NCBI GenBank assembly: GCA_902577765.1
Contig: CACHAK010000010.1
Span: 1-47,895 of the forward strand
Source of the DNA: an uncultured Pelagibacteraceae bacterium
GTDB lineage: Bacteria; Pseudomonadota; Alphaproteobacteria; Pelagibacterales; AG-422-B15
DNA: 47,895 nt
Direction of reading: 5' to 3'
Under the pieces are notes generated by a model that saw only the letters and a program-made list of their open reading frames with translations, had not been told where the DNA came from and did not search any database. The first letter of the stretch is position 1. Every line of letters starts with the position of its first letter. The translations under genes were made by a program, and so were the position numbers. Shown piece by piece: positions 27,284 through 37,014 of this stretch.

Positions 27284-27622
27284 ATTTCCTAATTTTATTG
27301 ATTATTCTAATTCAAAACTATTATATGGCTATTTACCAGCAAATTAAGTGTATACAGATACTCACTAAATTTTTTGAGAATTTAATTGATGTTAAAAGTC
27401 ACTGATCAAAGGTCAAATACTGTTGAAAAATTAGGAAATTTTATATTTTTTTGTATATTTTCGAATATGTTAATTTAATTTTACTCTGTTCTTTTATAAA
27501 TTTAGGTAAATTTCCTTAAAAATTAATCGCTAACGGTCGGAAACACAATTTTTCCCATATTTTCTATTGTTTTCGAATAATTTGAATATATATTTTCGAT
27601 GATACTAATACGATTCTAAAAT
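27284..27622. promoter_or_regulatory. 339-bp divergent intergenic region upstream of nuoA
   Basis: The longest non-coding stretch in the window, very AT-rich. It must carry promoters for the SMP-30 run (minus) and the nuo operon (plus). A plausible plus-strand promoter is TTGTTT (27567-27572), 16 bases, TATATT (27589-27594), predicting a start near 27601. The motif TTTTCGAATA occurs twice, at 27458-27467 and 27570-27579, with a partial third copy TTTTCGAT at 27593-27600. No RNA gene or terminator was recognised here. Confidence 0.4.
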
Positions 27623-27988
27623 ATGGACATAGCGATAGCTGATTATTTGCCAATACTAATTTTTATGTTTGTCGCGTTAGCGATTAGCTGTCTATTTGTT
27701 TTGGCAAATTTCTTAGTTGCAGTAAACAACCCTGATCCTGAAAAAAATTCTGCCTATGAGTGCGGATTTGAGCAGTTTGGAGACTCTAGAATGAAGTTTG
27801 ATGTTCGTTTCTATTTAGTCACATTACTTTTTATTATTTTTGACCTAGAAGTCGCGTTTCTATTTCCTTGGGCTGTTACATTTGGAACCTTGGGCTTATT
27901 TGGCTTTATTTCAATGATGGTTTTCCTAGCTATACTAACAATTGGTTTCATATACGAGTGGAAAAAAGGAGCATTGGAGTGGCAATAA
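27623..27988 (+). CDS. nuoA: NADH-quinone oxidoreductase subunit A
   Basis: Membrane subunit of complex I, 121 residues, three transmembrane segments (about 10-32, 65-88, 92-115). The conserved loop [22 protein letters not shown] carries the Cys that marks the quinone-access region, followed by [13 protein letters not shown]. First gene of the 14-gene nuo operon. Its last 10 bases overlap the start of nuoB. Confidence 0.97.
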   Translation: MDIAIADYLPILIFMFVALAISCLFVLANFLVAVNNPDPEKNSAYECGFEQFGDSRMKFDVRFYLVTLLFIIFDLEVAFLFPWAVTFGTLGLFGFISMMVFLAILTIGFIYEWKKGALEWQ

Positions 27989-28500
27989 ATACAAACATTG
28001 AAGAGACAAGTCCAGAACTAGAAAGACTAAAGAAGTTGTATGCTGATAAGGGGTTTGTTGTCACCAGTATCAATAACCTTATTAACTGGGCTCGAACAGG
28101 CTCTCTGCATTGGATGACATTTGGATTAGCTTGTTGTGCTGTCGAAATGATGCATGTAGGAACACCGCGCTACGACGTTGAGCGTTTTGGCGCAGCTCCA
28201 AGAGCATCACCAAGACATGCAGACGTTCTTATAGTGGCAGGTACGTTGACAAATAAAATGGCAGCGGCATTAAGAAAAGCTTACGATCAGATGCCAGAAC
28301 CTCGATATGTTATTTCCATGGGAAGTTGTGCGAATGGTGGAGGGTATTATCACTACTCATATTCTGTTGTTAGAGGTTGTGATCGAATAATACCTGTCGA
28401 TGTTTACGTGCCAGGGTGTCCGCCTACAGCAGAAGGCTTGCTTTATGGATTATTACAGTTACAGAAAAAAATAAGAAGAGAAGGCAACATCAAAAGATAA
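27979..28500 (+). CDS. nuoB: NADH-quinone oxidoreductase subunit B
   Basis: Carries iron-sulfur cluster N2, which reduces quinone. Ligands are visible as the tandem Cys of [12 protein letters not shown], the Cys of [10 protein letters not shown] and the Cys of VYVPGCPP. The start chosen is GTG at 27979, preceded by AGGAGC at 7 bases spacing and giving 173 residues starting [12 protein letters not shown] longer frame reaches back to an ATG at 27868 inside nuoA, but those residues do not resemble NuoB and would overlap nuoA by 121 bp. The stop shares a base with the nuoC start (TAATG). Confidence 0.96.
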   Translation: MAINTNIEETSPELERLKKLYADKGFVVTSINNLINWARTGSLHWMTFGLACCAVEMMHVGTPRYDVERFGAAPRASPRHADVLIVAGTLTNKMAAALRKAYDQMPEPRYVISMGSCANGGGYYHYSYSVVRGCDRIIPVDVYVPGCPPTAEGLLYGLLQLQKKIRREGNIKR

Positions 28501-29093
28501 TGAGCGAGCAAATTGAAATGGCAAAAGCTGCCATTGAAAAAAACTGTAAATTGAATGATATAGACGTAAATTTAGGACAGTTACAACTATCGGTTGATCC
28601 AGCGAATTTAATACTGGTTATTGATTTTGTTAAGAATGATCCAAGCTGTGAATTTAAGCAAATTACAGATATTGCTGGAGTGGATTTTCCAGAAAATGAA
28701 AAAAGATTTGAAGTTATTTATCATTTTTTGAGTTTTAGGTTCAATTTACGGTTAAGAGTAAAAACCCAGATAAGTGAAGAGGAGTCCTTGCCCAGCATAA
28801 CATCAATCTTTCCTGCAGCTAATTGGTTTGAGAGAGAAGCATTTGACATGTATGGAATAACTTTCACGGATCATCCTGATTTAAGAAGAATTTTAACTGA
28901 TTACGGTTTTGAGGGATATCCTCTACGTAAAGACTTTCCATTAACAGGTAATGTCGAAATCAGATATGACGAAATTGATAAAAAAATAGTTCACGAGCCT
29001 GTTAAGCTACAGCAAGATTTTAGAAATTTTGACATTCAAAGTCCCTGGGAAGGAACAAAGTATTTAGATAAGGAAGCAAAAGAAAGTGAGTAA
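28500..29093 (+). CDS. nuoC: NADH-quinone oxidoreductase subunit C
   Basis: Peripheral-arm subunit, 197 residues, separate from nuoD as in alphaproteobacteria and mitochondria. Signatures are [22 protein letters not shown] and [22 protein letters not shown], with LRKDFPLTG near the end. The start at 28500 overlaps the nuoB stop by one base (TAATG); an upstream in-frame ATG at 28416 lies inside nuoB and is rejected. Translational coupling with nuoB is likely. Confidence 0.96.
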   Translation: MSEQIEMAKAAIEKNCKLNDIDVNLGQLQLSVDPANLILVIDFVKNDPSCEFKQITDIAGVDFPENEKRFEVIYHFLSFRFNLRLRVKTQISEEESLPSITSIFPAANWFEREAFDMYGITFTDHPDLRRILTDYGFEGYPLRKDFPLTGNVEIRYDEIDKKIVHEPVKLQQDFRNFDIQSPWEGTKYLDKEAKESE

Positions 29094-30258
29094 TAATAAA
29101 ACAGTAACTGTTAATTTTGGACCAGTACACCCCGCAGCACATGGCGTTTTGAGACTCATTCTTGATCTAGATGGTGAAATTGTAGAGAGGGCTGACCCGC
29201 ACATCGGGCTTTTACATAGGGGCACTGAAAAACTTATCGAACATAAAACTTATCTTCAAGCAATACCATATTTTGACAGACTGGATTATGTTGCACCCAT
29301 GAACCAGGAGCATGCTTTTGCATTAGCAATAGAAAAATTGCTAAATGTAGAAGTGCCTTTGAGAGGACAATATATTAGGGTTTTATTTGCCGAAATTGGG
29401 CGTCTCTTAAGCCACCTACTAAATGTTACCACTACAGCAATGGATGTTGGAGCTATGACACCAATCACATGGGGTTTTGATGAAAGAGAAAAGCTATTAG
29501 ATTTTTACGAGGAAGTATCTGGATCTAGATTTCATGCAGCCTATTTTCGAGCAGGTGGTGTTCATCAAGATTTACCAGACGGATTAACTGATAAGATATT
29601 TAATTTTTGTAATAATTTCCCAAAAGCAATTGATGATATTGAAAGCATGTTGACTGAAAATAGAATATTTAAACAACGAAATGTAAATATCGGTAAAGTA
29701 TCAAAGGAAGATGCTATTGATCGTGGTTTTAGCGGATTCATATTAAGAGCATGCGGTGTACCATGGGATTTAAGAAAGTCCCAACCCTATGATTGTTACG
29801 ACAAACTTGAATTCAAAATTCCAGTTGGTCAAAACGGTGATTGTTATGACCGTTATCTATGTCAGATTGAAGAAATGAGAGAAAGTACGAAAATCATGCT
29901 TCAATGTCTTGATCAGATGCCTAAAGGAGAAGTGATCAATAGAGATTCCAAAATTGCAGCGCCCAAAAGGGAAGATATGAAACAATCAATGGAAGCCATA
30001 ATCCACCATTTTAAATTTTTTACTGAAGGCTTTCATGTACCTGAAGGAGAAATCTATTCTGCCGTTGAGGCTCCTAAAGGTGAATTTGGGGTATATTTAA
30101 TTTCTGATGGAACCAGCAGACCTTATAGGTGTAAAATTAGAGCCCCTGGATTTGCTCACTTGCAGGCATTTGATTTGCTCTCAAAAGGCCATCTTCTAGC
30201 AGATGTCCCTGCAATTCTTGGATCAATTGCAATAGTTTTCGGTGAGGTTGATAGATGA
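29086..30258 (+). CDS. nuoD: NADH-quinone oxidoreductase subunit D
   Basis: The 49-kDa subunit that forms the quinone pocket with NuoB, related to hydrogenase large subunits. 390 residues. [21 protein letters not shown] holds the conserved quinone-site His, [20 protein letters not shown] and [11 protein letters not shown] follow; the C-terminus [13 protein letters not shown] is standard. It starts with GTG at 29086, overlapping nuoC by 8 bp, with AAGGAAG upstream as ribosome site. The stop overlaps nuoE in ATGA. Confidence 0.97.
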   Translation: MSNNKTVTVNFGPVHPAAHGVLRLILDLDGEIVERADPHIGLLHRGTEKLIEHKTYLQAIPYFDRLDYVAPMNQEHAFALAIEKLLNVEVPLRGQYIRVLFAEIGRLLSHLLNVTTTAMDVGAMTPITWGFDEREKLLDFYEEVSGSRFHAAYFRAGGVHQDLPDGLTDKIFNFCNNFPKAIDDIESMLTENRIFKQRNVNIGKVSKEDAIDRGFSGFILRACGVPWDLRKSQPYDCYDKLEFKIPVGQNGDCYDRYLCQIEEMRESTKIMLQCLDQMPKGEVINRDSKIAAPKREDMKQSMEAIIHHFKFFTEGFHVPEGEIYSAVEAPKGEFGVYLISDGTSRPYRCKIRAPGFAHLQAFDLLSKGHLLADVPAILGSIAIVFGEVDR

Positions 30259-30812
30259 GCAATCAAAAAAACGCCTTTGTGTTTAATAAGGAAAATGAAA
30301 TTAAGGCAAAAGAAATTCTTCTTAAATATCCAACTGATAGAAGGCAAAGTGCAATCATGCCTTTGCTTGATTTAGCGCAAAGACAAAATGAAAACTGGTT
30401 GAGCAGGGATATAGTTGAGTATGTAGCGGATTACTTAGAAATGCCTTTTATTAAGGCTTGGGAAGTAGTTACTTTTTATTCAATGTATTACACAAAATAT
30501 AACGGAAAATATTTAGTACAAGTTTGTGGAACAACACCTTGTTGGTTAAGGGGTTCAGATCAAGTTATAAAAGCGTGCAAAGAAGTTATTTCACCAGAAC
30601 CAAATACAGTCTCAAGCGATGGTTTATTTTCATGGATGCAAGTTGAGTGTCTTGGTGCTTGTGTGAATGCTCCACTTGTTCAAATCAATGACGATTATTA
30701 TGAAGATTTGACTTACGATACAACGAAAAACGTTTTGCAATCTCTTATAGATGGCTCGCCACTGAGTATAGGTTCACAAAGTGGCCGTAAAAGTTCAAAG
30801 GCAGTGTCTTAA
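30255..30812 (+). CDS. nuoE: NADH-quinone oxidoreductase subunit E
   Basis: The 24-kDa subunit binding [2Fe-2S] cluster N1a, thioredoxin-like fold, 185 residues. Cluster ligands are in [14 protein letters not shown] and [11 protein letters not shown]. The N-terminal helical part includes [20 protein letters not shown]. It overlaps nuoD by 4 bp and shares one base with nuoF, so translation is coupled. The tail after residue 165 ([20 protein letters not shown]) is Ser-rich and likely flexible. Confidence 0.96.
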   Translation: MSNQKNAFVFNKENEIKAKEILLKYPTDRRQSAIMPLLDLAQRQNENWLSRDIVEYVADYLEMPFIKAWEVVTFYSMYYTKYNGKYLVQVCGTTPCWLRGSDQVIKACKEVISPEPNTVSSDGLFSWMQVECLGACVNAPLVQINDDYYEDLTYDTTKNVLQSLIDGSPLSIGSQSGRKSSKAVS

Positions 30813-32080
30813 TGTTAAAAGAAAAAGATAAAATATTTACTAATTTATTTGGCGATGAGCCTTTCCATATAAAAAATGCACAGGCAAGAGGTGATTGGGA
30901 TAATACAAAAGAACTTATTAAAAAAGGAAGAGAATGGATAATTGATGAGATGAAAAAATCTGAGTTAAGGGGAAGAGGAGGTGCAGGTTTCCCTACCGGA
31001 TTAAAATGGTCATTTATGCCTAAAGATTCAAAGCTTACTAATTACCTTGTTGTTAATGCAGATGAGTCTGAACCAGGTACCTGTAAAGATAGAGATATGA
31101 TACGAAATGAGCCTCATAAGCTTATTGAAGGATGTTTGTTAGCATCTTTTGCTATGAATGCTCATACTTGTTACATTTATATTCGCGGTGAATATTTTAA
31201 TGAAGCTGTTGTTCTTCAAAAAGCGATTGACGAAGCATACGACGCTGGGTTAATTGGGAAAAATGCTGCTAAGTCGGGTTGGGATTTCGATATATTTTTA
31301 CATCGAGGCGCAGGAGCATACATATGTGGTGAGGAGACAGCTCTACTTGAAAGCTTGGAGGGAAAAAAGGGCCAACCAAGACTCAAACCTCCTTTTCCGG
31401 CTAATAAAGGTCTATATGGATCGCCAACTACTGTAAATAATGTTGAAACCATAGCTGTTGTTCCAACGATTTTAAGAAGAGGTGGAGAATGGTTTTCATC
31501 TTTTGGACGACCAAAAAATACAGGGACAAAAGTTTTTTGTATTTCTGGTCATGTTAACAATCCTTGCAATATAGAGGAAGAAATGAGCATTCCTCTTAGG
31601 GAGCTTGTAGAAAAGCATGCTGGAGGAGTAACTGGTGGATGGGATAATCTTAAAGCTGTAATTCCTGGAGGCTCATCTGTTCCACTTATACCAAAATCAA
31701 CTTGCGATACTGTCCTGATGGATTTCGATTCACTCTCTGCAGTCAAAAGTGGGTTAGGTACAGCCGCTGTAATCGTAATGGATAAAAGCACTGACCTCGT
31801 CAAAGCTATCTCTAAGCTATCTCACTTTTACAAACACGAAAGTTGTGGTCAATGCACGCCTTGTAGAGAAGGAACAGGGTGGATGTGGAGAATGATGGAG
31901 AAGATTGGAAACGGTTATGCAAGTTCAAATGATATTGATAAGTTACTTGATGTAACAAAGCAAATCGAAGGCCATACAATTTGCGCGCTTGGTGATGCTG
32001 CGGCATGGCCAATTCAAGGTTTGTTTAGGCATTTTAGAGATGAAATAGAAGAGCAACTTAAAAAGACTAAGGCTGCATAA
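30812..32080 (+). CDS. nuoF: NADH-quinone oxidoreductase subunit F
   Basis: The 51-kDa subunit where NADH is oxidised; binds FMN and [4Fe-4S] N3. 422 residues. [17 protein letters not shown] is the NADH-binding glycine-rich loop, [14 protein letters not shown] contributes to the FMN site, [19 protein letters not shown] is conserved, and the cluster ligands are [12 protein letters not shown] plus the later Cys of [13 protein letters not shown]. Start overlaps nuoE by one base (TTAATG). Confidence 0.97.
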   Translation: MLKEKDKIFTNLFGDEPFHIKNAQARGDWDNTKELIKKGREWIIDEMKKSELRGRGGAGFPTGLKWSFMPKDSKLTNYLVVNADESEPGTCKDRDMIRNEPHKLIEGCLLASFAMNAHTCYIYIRGEYFNEAVVLQKAIDEAYDAGLIGKNAAKSGWDFDIFLHRGAGAYICGEETALLESLEGKKGQPRLKPPFPANKGLYGSPTTVNNVETIAVVPTILRRGGEWFSSFGRPKNTGTKVFCISGHVNNPCNIEEEMSIPLRELVEKHAGGVTGGWDNLKAVIPGGSSVPLIPKSTCDTVLMDFDSLSAVKSGLGTAAVIVMDKSTDLVKAISKLSHFYKHESCGQCTPCREGTGWMWRMMEKIGNGYASSNDIDKLLDVTKQIEGHTICALGDAAAWPIQGLFRHFRDEIEEQLKKTKAA

Positions 32081-34590
32081 TGGCAAAAGTAAAAATAAAT
32101 GGGTCCGAGATTGAAGTATCTGATGGCATGACGATACTGCAGGCATGTGAAGAGGCAGGAATTGAAATACCAAGATTTTGCTACCATGATCGTCTTTCAA
32201 TTGCAGGTAATTGTAGAATGTGCCTTGTTGATGTGGAAGGTTCTCCTAAACCAGTAGCATCGTGCGCGATGCCAATTAACGAAGGCATGTCAATTCATAC
32301 AAATACTCAGTCTGTAAAAAAAGCGAGAGAAGGTGTAATGGAGTTTTTGCTAATTAATCACCCACTAGATTGCCCAGTTTGTGATCAAGGCGGTGAGTGC
32401 GATCTACAAGATCAAACTATTGCTTTTGGTCCTGAAAATTCAAGGTTCGAAGAGAATAAAAGGGCAGTTGAAGAAAAGCATATGGGCCCATTGATTAAAA
32501 CTTATATGACTCGATGCATTCACTGCACAAGGTGTATCCGATTTGCAGATGAAGTAGCGGGAGTAAATCAATTAGGAGCAGTAAATCGCGGCGAAAATAT
32601 GGAAATAACAACTTATTTAGAAAAGACATTAGACTCCGAGCTATCGGCTAATATCGTTGATTTATGTCCGGTAGGTGCACTTACATCGAAACCATATCAA
32701 TTTGAAGCCAGACCTTGGGAATTAAAGAAGACAGAAACGATTGATGTTATGGATGCGGTAGGGTCGAATATTAGAGTTGATACTTACGGGTGGAAAGTAA
32801 AAAGAGTATTACCCGTGCTTAATGAAGATATTAATGAAGAGTGGATATCAGATAAAACAAGGTATGCATGCGATGGGCTTTTAAATCAACGTCTAGACAC
32901 ACCCTACATAAAAAAGAATAACAAATTAGAGCAAGTTTCATGGGGAGAAACTTTTTCTCAATTAAAAAAACTTGTTATGGACTCAGATCCTGATGAAATT
33001 GCGTTTTTAGTAGGTGATTTTATTGATTTAGAAACAAGCTACTTAATAAAAAAATTATCGGAAGATCTAAGTATCAAGGCAGTTGATGGAAGACAGGAAG
33101 GATGTAAAGTTCCATTCAACCATAGATCTCAGTTCTTATTTAATTCTAAAATTAAAGGCATTGATGAAACAGATTGCATTTTAATGATTGGAACGAACAC
33201 GCGCGAAGAAGCTGCAATTATTAATTCAAGAATAAGGAAAAGAGTTATTTCATCAAATATTCCAGTTGCACTGATTGGAAAAAATGTGGATCTTACATAT
33301 AAATACAATCACTTGGGCGATGATATAAATATCCTTATAGATCTTTTAAATGAAAAAAACTCATTTTATAAAAAGTTAATAAATGCCTCAAAGCCAATGA
33401 TTATTATTGGCCAGTCCGTGTTAAACCGTGATGACTCATTGCAGATTTACTCTCTACTTGAAACATTTACAGATAAATTCAATCTCATTCAGGAAGATTG
33501 GAATGGATTTAATGTATTACAGCTTGCCGCTGCAAGAGCAGGTATTCTTGAGATGGGTCTTATACAAAAAAATAAATCAGTCGATGATTTGGTTGCCGAT
33601 GCAGAAAAAGGTAAATTCAAATTAGTGTTTTCATTTGGTGCTGATGAAATCAGTTATGAAAATTTTTCTAATTGTAAAATAGTTTATATGGGCACACATG
33701 GAGATAGAGGCGCAAACGCCGCTGATTTTATATTGCCTGCAGCAGCATATACTGAAAAAGATGCAATTTTTATAAACACTGAAGGGAGAGTTCAATACGC
33801 AAATAAAGCAAGTTTTCCTCCAGGTGAAGCTAGGGAAGATTGGAAAATTATTAATCAATTCAGTGAAGTCCTTGAACTAAAGTGGTCGTTTTTAGAATTG
33901 TACGATGTAAGAGATGAGATGTTTGCCAAGTTTCCCCATCTTAAAGAAGACTTTAATGATCAAAATAATGGACTCGTTAAAATTATTGATAATAAAGCTA
34001 ATGAAGAAGTAGAAATCATTAATAAGGATACAAGATCAAGCCAAGAAAAAAAGAATGATACAATTAATGGTAACATCAAGAGCTTTGAGGAAAATTCGGC
34101 AAAAAAAATATTTAATACAGCTTGGGCTGATCTAAATGATCGCCAGAGAGAGTATCTGAGAAAATATAATTATCCTGAGACATGGTCAGAGTTTACAGAG
34201 CATTATGGCTTTAAAGTTGTTAATGATATTAAGAAGAAGAATAACGTCGTGTTGCCCTATGAGGATCAATACGCAAATAGTATAGGAAAAGCTTGGAATG
34301 ATCTTACTTATAATCAAAAGAAATGGGCTTATACTAAAAGAAATAAAAATAATTTAATTGGATTAGCAGATGACGCAAATTTTTCACCTGATGGAATTGT
34401 CGTTTTAAACGACAATCAAGAGGCATACTATGCTCAACCAAAAGAAATTAACTTTAAAATTAAAAACTTAAGTTTCAGTATTGAGGACTTTTATATAAAC
34501 GACTCAATTACAAGACATTCTAGCACGATGGCCGAATGCAGCCGAGCTAGAAGTGAAGTAAGGTCATCGGTAACGGAAAAGGCCTCATAA
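32080..34590 (+). CDS. nuoG: NADH-quinone oxidoreductase subunit G, with large C-terminal insertion
   Basis: Iron-sulfur subunit carrying N1b, N4 and N5. N-terminal ferredoxin ligands appear as [15 protein letters not shown] and CAMP; then [19 protein letters not shown] (His plus Cys ligands of N5), [15 protein letters not shown] and LCPVGAL (N4). A molybdopterin-fold region follows ([19 protein letters not shown]). At 836 residues it is about 150 longer than usual alphaproteobacterial NuoG. The normal C-terminus is still present ([17 protein letters not shown]); the excess is a polar stretch at about residues 625-800 containing two related units AWADLNDRQ (681-689) and AWNDLTYNQ (738-746), 57 residues apart. 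Confidence 0.95.
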   Translation: MAKVKINGSEIEVSDGMTILQACEEAGIEIPRFCYHDRLSIAGNCRMCLVDVEGSPKPVASCAMPINEGMSIHTNTQSVKKAREGVMEFLLINHPLDCPVCDQGGECDLQDQTIAFGPENSRFEENKRAVEEKHMGPLIKTYMTRCIHCTRCIRFADEVAGVNQLGAVNRGENMEITTYLEKTLDSELSANIVDLCPVGALTSKPYQFEARPWELKKTETIDVMDAVGSNIRVDTYGWKVKRVLPVLNEDINEEWISDKTRYACDGLLNQRLDTPYIKKNNKLEQVSWGETFSQLKKLVMDSDPDEIAFLVGDFIDLETSYLIKKLSEDLSIKAVDGRQEGCKVPFNHRSQFLFNSKIKGIDETDCILMIGTNTREEAAIINSRIRKRVISSNIPVALIGKNVDLTYKYNHLGDDINILIDLLNEKNSFYKKLINASKPMIIIGQSVLNRDDSLQIYSLLETFTDKFNLIQEDWNGFNVLQLAAARAGILEMGLIQKNKSVDDLVADAEKGKFKLVFSFGADEISYENFSNCKIVYMGTHGDRGANAADFILPAAAYTEKDAIFINTEGRVQYANKASFPPGEAREDWKIINQFSEVLELKWSFLELYDVRDEMFAKFPHLKEDFNDQNNGLVKIIDNKANEEVEIINKDTRSSQEKKNDTINGNIKSFEENSAKKIFNTAWADLNDRQREYLRKYNYPETWSEFTEHYGFKVVNDIKKKNNVVLPYEDQYANSIGKAWNDLTYNQKKWAYTKRNKNNLIGLADDANFSPDGIVVLNDNQEAYYAQPKEINFKIKNLSFSIEDFYINDSITRHSSTMAECSRARSEVRSSVTEKAS

Positions 34591-35603
34591 TGATTAGCTT
34601 AGCTCAAACGTACTTTATCGAAGTAATGACCATTATTCTTTATTGCCTACTTATTTTTGTTCCCTTACTTCTAGGTGTTGTAATGGCGTTATATGCAGAT
34701 AGAAAAATATGGGCAGCAGTTCAAAAAAGGAGAGGCCCAAATGTGGTTGGCCCGTATGGTTTGTTCCAAGTTCCTGCTGATGGATTAAAATTTATTTTTA
34801 AAGAAATTATTTTACCCGACGGCTCTGACAAAACAGTTTTCCTAATTGCTCCCATTATTACTCTTGCTCTATCAATTACAGCCTGGGCAGTTGTACCAGT
34901 TCAGGCGGGCGTAGTATTGGCAAATATAAATGTAGGAATCTTATACATTTTTGCAATTAGCTCTCTTGGTGTCTATGGAATTCTGATGGCTGGATGGTCT
35001 TCAAACAGTAAGTATCCTTTTTTTGGCGCTCTAAGATCAGCTGCTCAAATGGTTTCTTACGAAGTTTCCATAGGTTTTGTAATAATAACTGTCTTGCTAT
35101 GTGTAGGCTCACTCAACTTGACTGAAATAGTAATGGCTCAAAAGACAATGTGGTTTTTTATACCTTTATTTCCAATGTTTATTGTTTTTTTTATATCCGC
35201 ACTAGCTGAAACGAACAGACCTCCATTTGATCTTCCTGAAGCAGAGTCTGAGTTAGTAGCTGGATATCAAACAGAGTATTCAGGAATGCCATTCGTTTTG
35301 TTTCTGTTTGGAGAATACATAAATATTTTATTAATGTGCGCAATGACCACTATCCTATTCCTAGGGGGGTGGTTGCCGCCAATTGATATTTATCCACTAA
35401 ATGCTGTTCCTGGATTTGTTTGGTTCTTATTGAAAGTAATTTTTGTTTTTTACTTATTTGCTATGGTTAAAGCATTTGTTCCAAGGTATCGATATGACCA
35501 ATTAATGCGACTTGGCTGGAAAGTTTTCTTGCCTTTATCACTTTTTGCAGTTGTAGCAACATCTTCGATATTGTTCTTTTTTAATCTAGCCCCAGGAATG
35601 TAA
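34590..35603 (+). CDS. nuoH: NADH-quinone oxidoreductase subunit H
   Basis: Membrane subunit linking the quinone cavity to the proton pumps, 337 residues, about eight transmembrane helices. Signatures are [20 protein letters not shown] near the N-terminus, [20 protein letters not shown], then [20 protein letters not shown] and MFLLGEY-like segment FLFGEYINI, and the C-terminal [19 protein letters not shown]. One-base overlap with nuoG (TAATG) and with nuoI. Confidence 0.97.
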   Translation: MISLAQTYFIEVMTIILYCLLIFVPLLLGVVMALYADRKIWAAVQKRRGPNVVGPYGLFQVPADGLKFIFKEIILPDGSDKTVFLIAPIITLALSITAWAVVPVQAGVVLANINVGILYIFAISSLGVYGILMAGWSSNSKYPFFGALRSAAQMVSYEVSIGFVIITVLLCVGSLNLTEIVMAQKTMWFFIPLFPMFIVFFISALAETNRPPFDLPEAESELVAGYQTEYSGMPFVLFLFGEYINILLMCAMTTILFLGGWLPPIDIYPLNAVPGFVWFLLKVIFVFYLFAMVKAFVPRYRYDQLMRLGWKVFLPLSLFAVVATSSILFFFNLAPGM

Positions 35604-36088
35604 TGAAAATAATTAATTTTTTAAAATCGTTCCTTCTTTTAGATTTTTTAAAAGCTTTCTATTTAGCTCAAAAATATTTTTTTAGAAAAAAAGCAACAAT
35701 CAATTATCCTTTTGAAAAAGGTAAATTAAGCCCTCGATTCAGAGGTGAGCATGCCTTGAGAAGATATCCGAGTGGTGAGGAAAGGTGTATAGGGTGTAAA
35801 TTGTGTGAAGCTGTATGTCCAGCTCAAGCGATAACAATTGAAACACAACCTCGCGATGATGGAACAAGAAGAACGCTTAGGTATGATATTGACATGGTTA
35901 AATGTATCTACTGCGGTTTATGTGAGGAGTCGTGTCCAGTTGATGCAATTGTACAGGGTCCAAATTTTGAATTTACAACTGAAACGAGAAAAGAACTTTA
36001 TTATACGAAAGAAAAATTGCTTGAAAACGGTGATAGATGGGAAACAGTTATTGCTGAGAACTTAGAAGCCGATGCAAAATATAGATAA
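35603..36088 (+). CDS. nuoI: NADH-quinone oxidoreductase subunit I
   Basis: Ferredoxin-like subunit with two [4Fe-4S] clusters, N6a and N6b. Ligand motifs are [16 protein letters not shown] and [16 protein letters not shown]. 161 residues, with an amphipathic N-terminal helix ([20 protein letters not shown]) that lies on the membrane. [20 protein letters not shown] is conserved. One-base overlap with nuoH; nuoJ starts directly after its stop. Confidence 0.97.
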   Translation: MKIINFLKSFLLLDFLKAFYLAQKYFFRKKATINYPFEKGKLSPRFRGEHALRRYPSGEERCIGCKLCEAVCPAQAITIETQPRDDGTRRTLRYDIDMVKCIYCGLCEESCPVDAIVQGPNFEFTTETRKELYYTKEKLLENGDRWETVIAENLEADAKYR

Positions 36089-36703
36089 ATGACAGCTCAA
36101 TTATTAACATTCTATTTATTTTCAGGGGTTATTTTAATTTCTTCATTGATGGTTATTTCAACTAAAAACCCAGTCCATTCAGTATTGTTCTTAATTCTTT
36201 CATTTTTGAATGCCGCTGGCTTATTCGTTATTCTTCACGCCGAATTTTTGGCAATGATACTTATAATTGTTTATGTTGGTGCCGTTGCAGTACTTTTTTT
36301 ATTTGTTGTAATGATGTTAGATTTTAAAACATCAATCAATAAGGATAATATTTTACAATATATTCCGATAGGAATTTTGATTGGCGTAGTTTTTATTGCA
36401 GAGTTAATAATTGTATTAATTAATACAAAGTTTGACTTGTCAAATATTCAAGTGTTACCAAATCCTCTTTCAGATTTTACTGGTAAGTCTAATACAGAGG
36501 CAATTGGCTCAGTTTTGTACACAGACTACATTCTATATTTCCAACTTTCAGGTGTAATTCTGTTAGTTGCAATGATTGGTTCTATTGTATTAACTCTCCG
36601 CGAAAGAGAAGGCGTAAAGAGGCAAGTTGTTTCAGAGCAACTACAACGACAGGGCAAAATTGATTTAGTAGATGTAAAATCAGGAAAAGGTGTTGATATT
36701 TAA
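36089..36703 (+). CDS. nuoJ: NADH-quinone oxidoreductase subunit J
   Basis: Membrane subunit, 204 residues, five transmembrane segments. The conserved third helix region [24 protein letters not shown] (about residues 54-77) includes the pi-bulge motif [29 protein letters not shown] precedes it. The C-terminal cytoplasmic tail is polar. No space from nuoI, one-base overlap with nuoK. Confidence 0.96.
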   Translation: MTAQLLTFYLFSGVILISSLMVISTKNPVHSVLFLILSFLNAAGLFVILHAEFLAMILIIVYVGAVAVLFLFVVMMLDFKTSINKDNILQYIPIGILIGVVFIAELIIVLINTKFDLSNIQVLPNPLSDFTGKSNTEAIGSVLYTDYILYFQLSGVILLVAMIGSIVLTLREREGVKRQVVSEQLQRQGKIDLVDVKSGKGVDI

Positions 36704-37008
36704 TGATTGAATTAAATCAATTTTTAATTTTATCTGCCTTATTGTTTGCAATTGGCGTTATTGGCATTTTTTTAAACCGAAAAAATGTGATTATCATTTT
36801 AATGTCAATTGAAATCATTTTGCTCTCTGTAAATTTAAATCTTATTGCTTTTTCATATTTTTTAAATGATCTAACTGGGCAAATATTTTCTCTTTTTGTG
36901 CTCACTGTTGCTGCTGCTGAAGCTGCAATTGGACTTGCTATACTTGTAATTTATAACAGAAATGCTGGCAGTATAGAGATTGAGAAAATTAACGCCTTAA
37001 AGGGGTAA
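36703..37008 (+). CDS. nuoK: NADH-quinone oxidoreductase subunit K
   Basis: Small membrane subunit, 101 residues, three transmembrane helices, homologous to MrpC. The motif [20 protein letters not shown] holds the conserved membrane Glu, and [20 protein letters not shown] the second one. The stop is followed 6 bases later by the nuoL ATG; an ATG overlapping the stop (37008) opens only a five-codon frame. Confidence 0.97.
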   Translation: MIELNQFLILSALLFAIGVIGIFLNRKNVIIILMSIEIILLSVNLNLIAFSYFLNDLTGQIFSLFVLTVAAAEAAIGLAILVIYNRNAGSIEIEKINALKG

Positions 37009-37014
37009 TGTTAA

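Noticed and set aside
27868..27978. Upstream extension of nuoB to an ATG inside nuoA
   Set aside because: The extra 37 residues do not look like NuoB; the GTG at 27979 has a good ribosome site and gives normal length.
28416..28499. Upstream extension of nuoC into nuoB
   Set aside because: The ATG at 28500 overlaps the nuoB stop in TAATG, the junction type used throughout the operon; the extension is only the shifted nuoB frame.
31812..32200. Minus-strand frames across the nuoF-nuoG junction
   Set aside because: They lie opposite highly conserved iron-sulfur coding sequence and show no protein-like composition.
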